A DNA stretch of 64,000 nucleotides from Marisediminitalea aggregata (GTDB lineage Bacteria > Pseudomonadota > Gammaproteobacteria > Enterobacterales > Alteromonadaceae). The translations under genes and the position numbers were made by a program. The stretch covers positions 1 to 64,000 of the forward strand of contig NZ_FQWD01000001.1 in the NCBI RefSeq assembly GCF_900129565.1, read 5' to 3'. Under the pieces are notes generated by a model. The model saw only the letters and a list, made by a program, of their open reading frames with translations, was not told the DNA's origin and did not search any database. Below are positions 59,945 through 64,000 of this stretch, piece after piece. Numbering within the stretch: position 1 is the stretch's first letter; each line of letters opens with the position of its first letter.

Positions 59945-60451
59945 TTAGCGTCTGGCCATTACGACGCCGACAATATGGATACCCAGTAGCCACCAAATTG
60001 CCTGTTTGAGCAACATGTGAATTTGGTGAACCTTGGGGAAAAAATCATAGAAGGCGACTATTTCTGGTGGCAGTTCAACGCCAAGTACCGTTAACGGGAT
60101 TTCGTAATGGTTAATCATAGCTAGTCCGGTAATTGCCAGACCAATCAGGCAGACATAGAGAGCAGTATGTGTACCTTTGATCATTAGCGCATGCTTTTTT
60201 GATCGCGGTGCCATTCGTTTTAATTTGGCTTTATTTAACCAGGTAAACAATAACCTTGCGATAGTGAGGGCGATAAGTAACAGACCAACCTCAGCATGCG
60301 CTTCGACGGCATCCTGACGATGCAGCAACTGGCCTTTAATGTCCCAATTTATATTATGAAGTTGCGTGGAAAGGTTCATGAGCATAAATATCAGCAAAAT
60401 AGCGGATACCCAGTGAATAAGGCGGTCTGTTAAATAGCTTTTAGTTAGCAT
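59945..60451 (-). CDS. Cytochrome b561
   Basis: 168 residues with four hydrophobic helices. Histidines suited to bind two b haems occur in RLIHWVSAILL, VEAHAEVGLLL, IKGTHTALYVC, and the last helix (VHQIHMLLKQAIWWLLGIHIVG). This is the bacterial cytochrome b561 (CybB/YodB) family of inner-membrane electron carriers. The ribosome-binding site is weak, and the gene stands alone. Confidence 0.88.
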   Translation of the reverse strand: MLTKSYLTDRLIHWVSAILLIFMLMNLSTQLHNINWDIKGQLLHRQDAVEAHAEVGLLLIALTIARLLFTWLNKAKLKRMAPRSKKHALMIKGTHTALYVCLIGLAITGLAMINHYEIPLTVLGVELPPEIVAFYDFFPKVHQIHMLLKQAIWWLLGIHIVGVVMARR

Positions 60452-60620
60452 AGGGCGTTATTTCGAGGCGAGTGCCATTCAGTTAAAAAATGGTATGCAG
60501 TCAACAATAAACCAAGTCGGGTGAAAATAAGGTGAAAGTCCGCCGCTTTGAACAAACAGTGAGCAACGAAAATTTGTTGGATATCATTGGAGCAACATCA
60601 ACTGATTAAGCTGTACTAGT

Positions 60621-61745
60621 TCACTTCTGACGATATTTTTCGATGATTGTATTGGCCGTTATATTTAGCTGCTCTTGTGCCGAGTCAGATACATAAGGTG
60701 TAACGAGGAATATACCTAGTCTTTCTCTGGGATATATGGATATCCAGGCTGACGTGCCGAAAGTTCCACCACCGTGATAATATTGCCCCTCTGAATCTAA
60801 TCTAAACGTATTCCAAATATAGGCTCTGCCTAACCCGTCTTCGTCTCCAGCCAGTAAAGTTAGCGCCTTTTCAGCTATCTCATTGTCGCTGTTGAGATAA
60901 TAACTTAGGTATCTGCCCATATCTGGCACTGTGGATTTTAGGCCTCCAGCCGCATTAAAGTAGTCAGACGCGTCAGGTGTCGGGAGGCCGTTTTCATGTA
61001 CCCCTCGTATCCACCTTGCACGTTCACTCTCAGAAAAGTGAGCGAAGGTCTCGATTTGCCCTGTAAACTTAAAGACATAGCGCTTGAGAAGTTGCTCTAT
61101 CGGCGCATTGTATAGCTCTTCCAGTGCGATACCGATGAGTCGAACACCTGCGTTTGAATAACGATATCTATTTCCTGGTTTTTCTTGAAGTGTATATCCG
61201 TTTAATATGTTGAGTAGGTTTTCATCATCGTGGGCAATAAAACATGTCAACCTTTCATCTGGTAAGAGGTTAGCCCCATCACACGATAGATCTGTTGGTA
61301 GTCCAGAGATATGTGTCGCTAAATGCCTGACTGTGATTTCTACGCCTTGATATTGTAATGCCTCTTTATTAACCCTATCGAGGTATCGAGAGATTGGCGC
61401 ATCAAGTTCTATGAGCCCATCAGATACGGCTTGCGCTAAGATTAATCCGACATGCGTTTTGGTAATAGAACCTATGTCGTAAAGGATATTGTCGGATGGA
61501 CTTGAGCCATCGGAAAATTCACCGTAATGATATGTACTCACGACGCCTTCTGTTACGAATGCTACGGATACTGCACTAATCTTAGTGTTAGCAATGAGCT
61601 TACCAACTTCTTCATTGATTATTTCAACCTGTTTATCCTGCTCAGTCATATTAGGCGTTGAACATCCCAAAACGAAAACGCAAGCTATGAACATCGTAAA
61701 AAGACGCAGTCTTTTACGTTTTTTTAAATGAGTTGAATAACACAT
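60621..61745 (-). CDS. Serine hydrolase lipoprotein (beta-lactamase/AmpC fold)
   Basis: 374 residues from ATG 61745, preceded by AAGGAA. A lipoprotein signal ends at LGC (about Cys28). The penicillin-binding-type motifs are SITK (S-x-x-K nucleophile, near residue 95), YSN in NRYRYSNAGVRL, and HGGGTFG in place of KTG. The class is that of EstB/AmpH-like esterases and D-peptidases rather than proven resistance enzymes. No ampR-like regulator is adjacent. Confidence 0.88.
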   Translation of the reverse strand: MCYSTHLKKRKRLRLFTMFIACVFVLGCSTPNMTEQDKQVEIINEEVGKLIANTKISAVSVAFVTEGVVSTYHYGEFSDGSSPSDNILYDIGSITKTHVGLILAQAVSDGLIELDAPISRYLDRVNKEALQYQGVEITVRHLATHISGLPTDLSCDGANLLPDERLTCFIAHDDENLLNILNGYTLQEKPGNRYRYSNAGVRLIGIALEELYNAPIEQLLKRYVFKFTGQIETFAHFSESERARWIRGVHENGLPTPDASDYFNAAGGLKSTVPDMGRYLSYYLNSDNEIAEKALTLLAGDEDGLGRAYIWNTFRLDSEGQYYHGGGTFGTSAWISIYPRERLGIFLVTPYVSDSAQEQLNITANTIIEKYRQK

Positions 61746-61913
61746 CAATCATTCCTTGAAATCTTTGCTTTTGACCCAGTAGGGAGGTGTTAAGTAAGAG
61801 GCTTTAATACTCTACTACTCCACTGGCCTTAAAGATGATTTAGCGCAGTTGAACAAGTATTTCCAGTGAATCACATTCGCTATCAAAGCTGAATATCTGA
61901 TTGTGATTTACAC

Positions 61914-62213
61914 CTAGGGGTTCGTCACACACGTCTTTTGAATAATTGCCTGACTGGCTTGTTCGCCATATTCATCACCCGTGGATTTTGCGACAGCCAG
62001 GTCGATGCGAGCCGCATCACATTGACGCTGCAACGCCAAAGACATGAGGTAGTTCTGATCTTTTTGCTTTTGTGCCAAACCCTTTATTCCATTGTATTCG
62101 GTTCGGCTTTCGGGGCTTTTCCCTCGCTCATAAGGCGGTGCAGAATTCGTTGAACAGCCACCTAACAGCAAAATAATAATGCCAGTCAGAACAGTGTATT
62201 TGAACAAAACCAT
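61914..62213 (-). CDS. Small predicted lipoprotein
   Basis: 99 residues. The signal MVLFKYTVLTGIIILLLGGC ends in a lipobox at Cys20. The mature part is polar, with a central charged stretch (GIKGLAQKQKDQNYLMSLALQRQC) and two further cysteines. The spacing of GGAG to the ATG is short, so the start is uncertain. Similar small lipoproteins exist in Alteromonadales, but I recognise no function. Confidence 0.65.
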   Translation of the reverse strand: MVLFKYTVLTGIIILLLGGCSTNSAPPYERGKSPESRTEYNGIKGLAQKQKDQNYLMSLALQRQCDAARIDLAVAKSTGDEYGEQASQAIIQKTCVTNP

Positions 62214-62350
62214 CACTCCACGTTGTACCAGATAGTATCACCGTGAGTTTATGGTATTAATTCAGGATTTTAGTGCTGATACGCCGGACTTTTTACCCGT
62301 TTGTACACACTTAGGAAGTTTGGGAATACAGAGCCCCTTATTCTTACTTG

Positions 62351-63310
62351 TTATATGCCAAGTAACTCGGGGTTTTCCAGAAAAACCCGCAAGCGCTTTT
62401 TCTCTGCGTCGCTGAAATGTGTTGCCATGTATTGTTCAATAGCCTGTTGTTGCTCTGCATCAGTCATTTGCTGGTCTTGTTGCAATGCATTGTGCCACTG
62501 CTTGTAACTCTTTACCTTTTTCTGCCAGGCCTGACGTTTTTCCGTTGTTGCCTGCAGGCGAGCTGCCACCTCGGCGCCGAACTCTGCCGATGCGGCGTTA
62601 TACAAAGTTTCGCCTTCATATTGAATGGCTAGTTCACGCAATGCTTTTACTTCCATAGAGTCTGTAAAACCTTGCTTTTGAGACTCGGGTAGCGCAGCCA
62701 ATTGCTGCTCAATAAGCGCCGCCTTTTGCGCTTCGGAATAATAAGGATCCTGAGATATTCTCAGGCGCTCAAAAGCAGCCAGATCAAACGCGACGTCATC
62801 GGCGAACAGACATTCATACTCCGGTTCCGAAAAGAAGTCGTAGCGCATCTGTGTTAGCGCGTCCATTCTTGCTGTAATCGCTTCCAGGTCCGGTGTAGCC
62901 AGTGCATCTTCTGGTTCGAGAGCCAGCAAAGCCACTTTGTATTCCACGTACCGCGTAAACAAATCCATGTAAGCAGCGAGCTGTTCGCCGTCGTAACCTT
63001 GTTGAATTTTGGCTTCCCGGTATTCAGCCAGAATAGCGTCTGTTCCGAGACCTTCTCGTTCAAAAATAAAGGCGTCAAACTCGTCCTTTAAACCCGCATG
63101 CAATGTAAACAGGATCTCTGAGGGAACAGGGTTAATTGAATGGTAAGGTTGTGTGCTGTCATCTGAATCAACCGCCGGGGTCGATTCCATCTTGTTTGAC
63201 GTGATTGCCCTTTCAACATCGCTTTCAGGTTGTTGTTGCTTTGACGTGGTGGTGAGTTTTAACCCCACCACCAGCACCAAAAGCGCAATCAGTATTACGC
63301 TTTTTCGCAC
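62351..63310 (-). CDS. lifO: Lipase secretion chaperone (foldase)
   Basis: Membrane-anchored steric chaperone that folds the cognate lipase in the periplasm. 319 residues with an N-terminal anchor (about residues 4-21), a short variable region and an almost all-helical body, as in Lif/LimB foldases. The characteristic RxxFDYxLSA motif is represented by LKDEFDAFIFERE (about residues 73-85), a divergent form. The GTG start lies one base after the lipase stop, so the two genes are translationally coupled. Confidence 0.9.
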   Translation of the reverse strand: MRKSVILIALLVLVVGLKLTTTSKQQQPESDVERAITSNKMESTPAVDSDDSTQPYHSINPVPSEILFTLHAGLKDEFDAFIFEREGLGTDAILAEYREAKIQQGYDGEQLAAYMDLFTRYVEYKVALLALEPEDALATPDLEAITARMDALTQMRYDFFSEPEYECLFADDVAFDLAAFERLRISQDPYYSEAQKAALIEQQLAALPESQKQGFTDSMEVKALRELAIQYEGETLYNAASAEFGAEVAARLQATTEKRQAWQKKVKSYKQWHNALQQDQQMTDAEQQQAIEQYMATHFSDAEKKRLRVFLENPELLGI

Positions 63311-63311
63311 G

Positions 63312-64000
63312 TTACAGGCCCAGTGACTTCAGGCGCTGCGCCTGTTTTACAAATACTTGTACCGGATCGGTTTCAAACCAGTGATGAATACCAAAAACCT
63401 GATTGACTTCATCCAGGTGGTTCATGCGATAGCGGTCGTTGATAACATACCCCAACTGAGAGCTACAGCTGGATACCAGGCCGTCGTTGGGCTCGTCAAA
63501 TGCCAGGCCGGTTAACACCATAAGCGGATCGCTAACATCAAGCGGATTAGTCAGTGTCTTGCCACCACTCCATGAAAAATAGTACACACCATTTTCAGCC
63601 AGCATATCGCCGTCATTGGTACAGTAACCACTTGGCATACCCTCTGGATAACGAGCATTAAATTTGGCTGCGCCTTCTGTGGTAAGCGAATCCATTGCCG
63701 CTACGCTGTCTGTTGGCAACTCACGCGGATCTGAACCTGAAACAAGTTCAATCACATTCGCAAAGGCATTTACTACCGTACCGGCAACGCCTTCTTGTGG
63801 TGAGTCTTCATCCAGGCTTTTGCGCACTAAATCTGCTACCTTGCTGCCCTGATTCACACCCGCAACTGAAGTTGCTGATGCAACCAACTCGGGCGCAACG
63901 CTGGCGACGTATCGAATAGTTGGACCACCATGACTGTGACCAATCAGGTTAACCTTTTCAGCGCCTGAATGTGCTAATACTTCCTGTACATACGCTAACA
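63312..64000 (-). CDS. lip: Secreted triacylglycerol lipase (partial, N-terminus beyond right edge)
   Basis: The frame stays open to the right edge, so the N-terminal signal and oxyanion HG region lie outside. About 229 C-terminal residues are visible. They contain the nucleophile elbow GHSHGG in NLIGHSHGGPTIRYVAS, the catalytic Asp in PNDGLVSSCSS and the catalytic His in MNHLDEVNQV. A cysteine pair (GYCTND and SSCSS) fits the disulfide of family I.1/I.2 lipases. It is directly followed by its foldase. Confidence 0.93.
   Translation of the reverse strand, partial: LAYVQEVLAHSGAEKVNLIGHSHGGPTIRYVASVAPELVASATSVAGVNQGSKVADLVRKSLDEDSPQEGVAGTVVNAFANVIELVSGSDPRELPTDSVAAMDSLTTEGAAKFNARYPEGMPSGYCTNDGDMLAENGVYYFSWSGGKTLTNPLDVSDPLMVLTGLAFDEPNDGLVSSCSSQLGYVINDRYRMNHLDEVNQVFGIHHWFETDPVQVFVKQAQRLKSLGL

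Noticed and set aside
60621..61745. Antibiotic-resistance class C beta-lactamase
   Set aside because: The SxxK and YxN motifs are shared with many esterases and D-peptidases. The KTG motif is HGG here, it is a lipoprotein, and no ampR-like regulator is present.

Overview
The window reads as a chromosomal segment of a marine gammaproteobacterium, most likely an Alteromonadales/Alteromonadaceae relative. The grounds are the gene order of the ribosomal/RNA polymerase block, protein sequences resembling E. coli but clearly diverged, an amylosucrase-based sucrose locus, and a PEP-CTERM-like lectin. Assignment is by inference from protein similarity recalled from memory; no database search was run.

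Region 1 (1-16,300) is a minus-strand superblock of translation and transcription genes: tRNA-Trp, secE-nusG, rplKA, rplJL, rpoBC, rpsL-rpsG-fusA and the start of tuf (cut at the left edge). The sequence shows three strong sigma70-type promoters with GC-rich discriminators (before tRNA-Trp, rplK and rpsL), a terminator after nusG, a candidate L10 autoregulatory leader before rplJ and an attenuator/terminator between rplL and rpoB.

Region 2 (16,300-23,300) is accessory: two divergent lipoproteins, a large acyl-CoA dehydrogenase, a DUF805 membrane protein and an exported C-type lectin-like protein with a degenerate PEP-CTERM tail. It also holds two clusters of REP-like and composite 114-bp repeats.

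Region 3 (23,300-42,500) is mixed metabolism. It has an ABC exporter/RraA-like pair, a lipase, and a compact exported redox module (Tat-exported flavin amine oxidase, cytochrome c, periplasmic RidA lipoprotein). It continues with an alpha/beta hydrolase, a solute-binding-like protein, pyrC-dbpA-ACT, fdhD with a YdeP-type molybdopterin oxidoreductase, a PhnA-like protein, a Blc lipocalin, an aldo/keto reductase and a YaeR-type VOC protein.

Region 4 (40,300-49,000) holds a sucrose locus: ROK fructokinase and MFS transporter divergent from amylosucrase, with a LacI-type palindrome between them. Then come folE/folM (divergent) and the agmatine-to-putrescine pair aguA-aguB.

Region 5 (48,900-56,300) holds the four components of the ligase-associated DNA repair cluster (PdeM phosphoesterase, Lhr-like helicase, MBL exonuclease, ATP-dependent ligase). 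They are split into two divergent pairs by a glycosyltransferase and a small lipoprotein.

Region 6 (56,500-64,000) holds an 806-residue secreted protein of unknown function with repeated cysteine-pair modules, a YgfF-like SDR, cytochrome b561, a serine hydrolase lipoprotein, a small lipoprotein, and a lipase foldase followed by its lipase (cut at the right edge).
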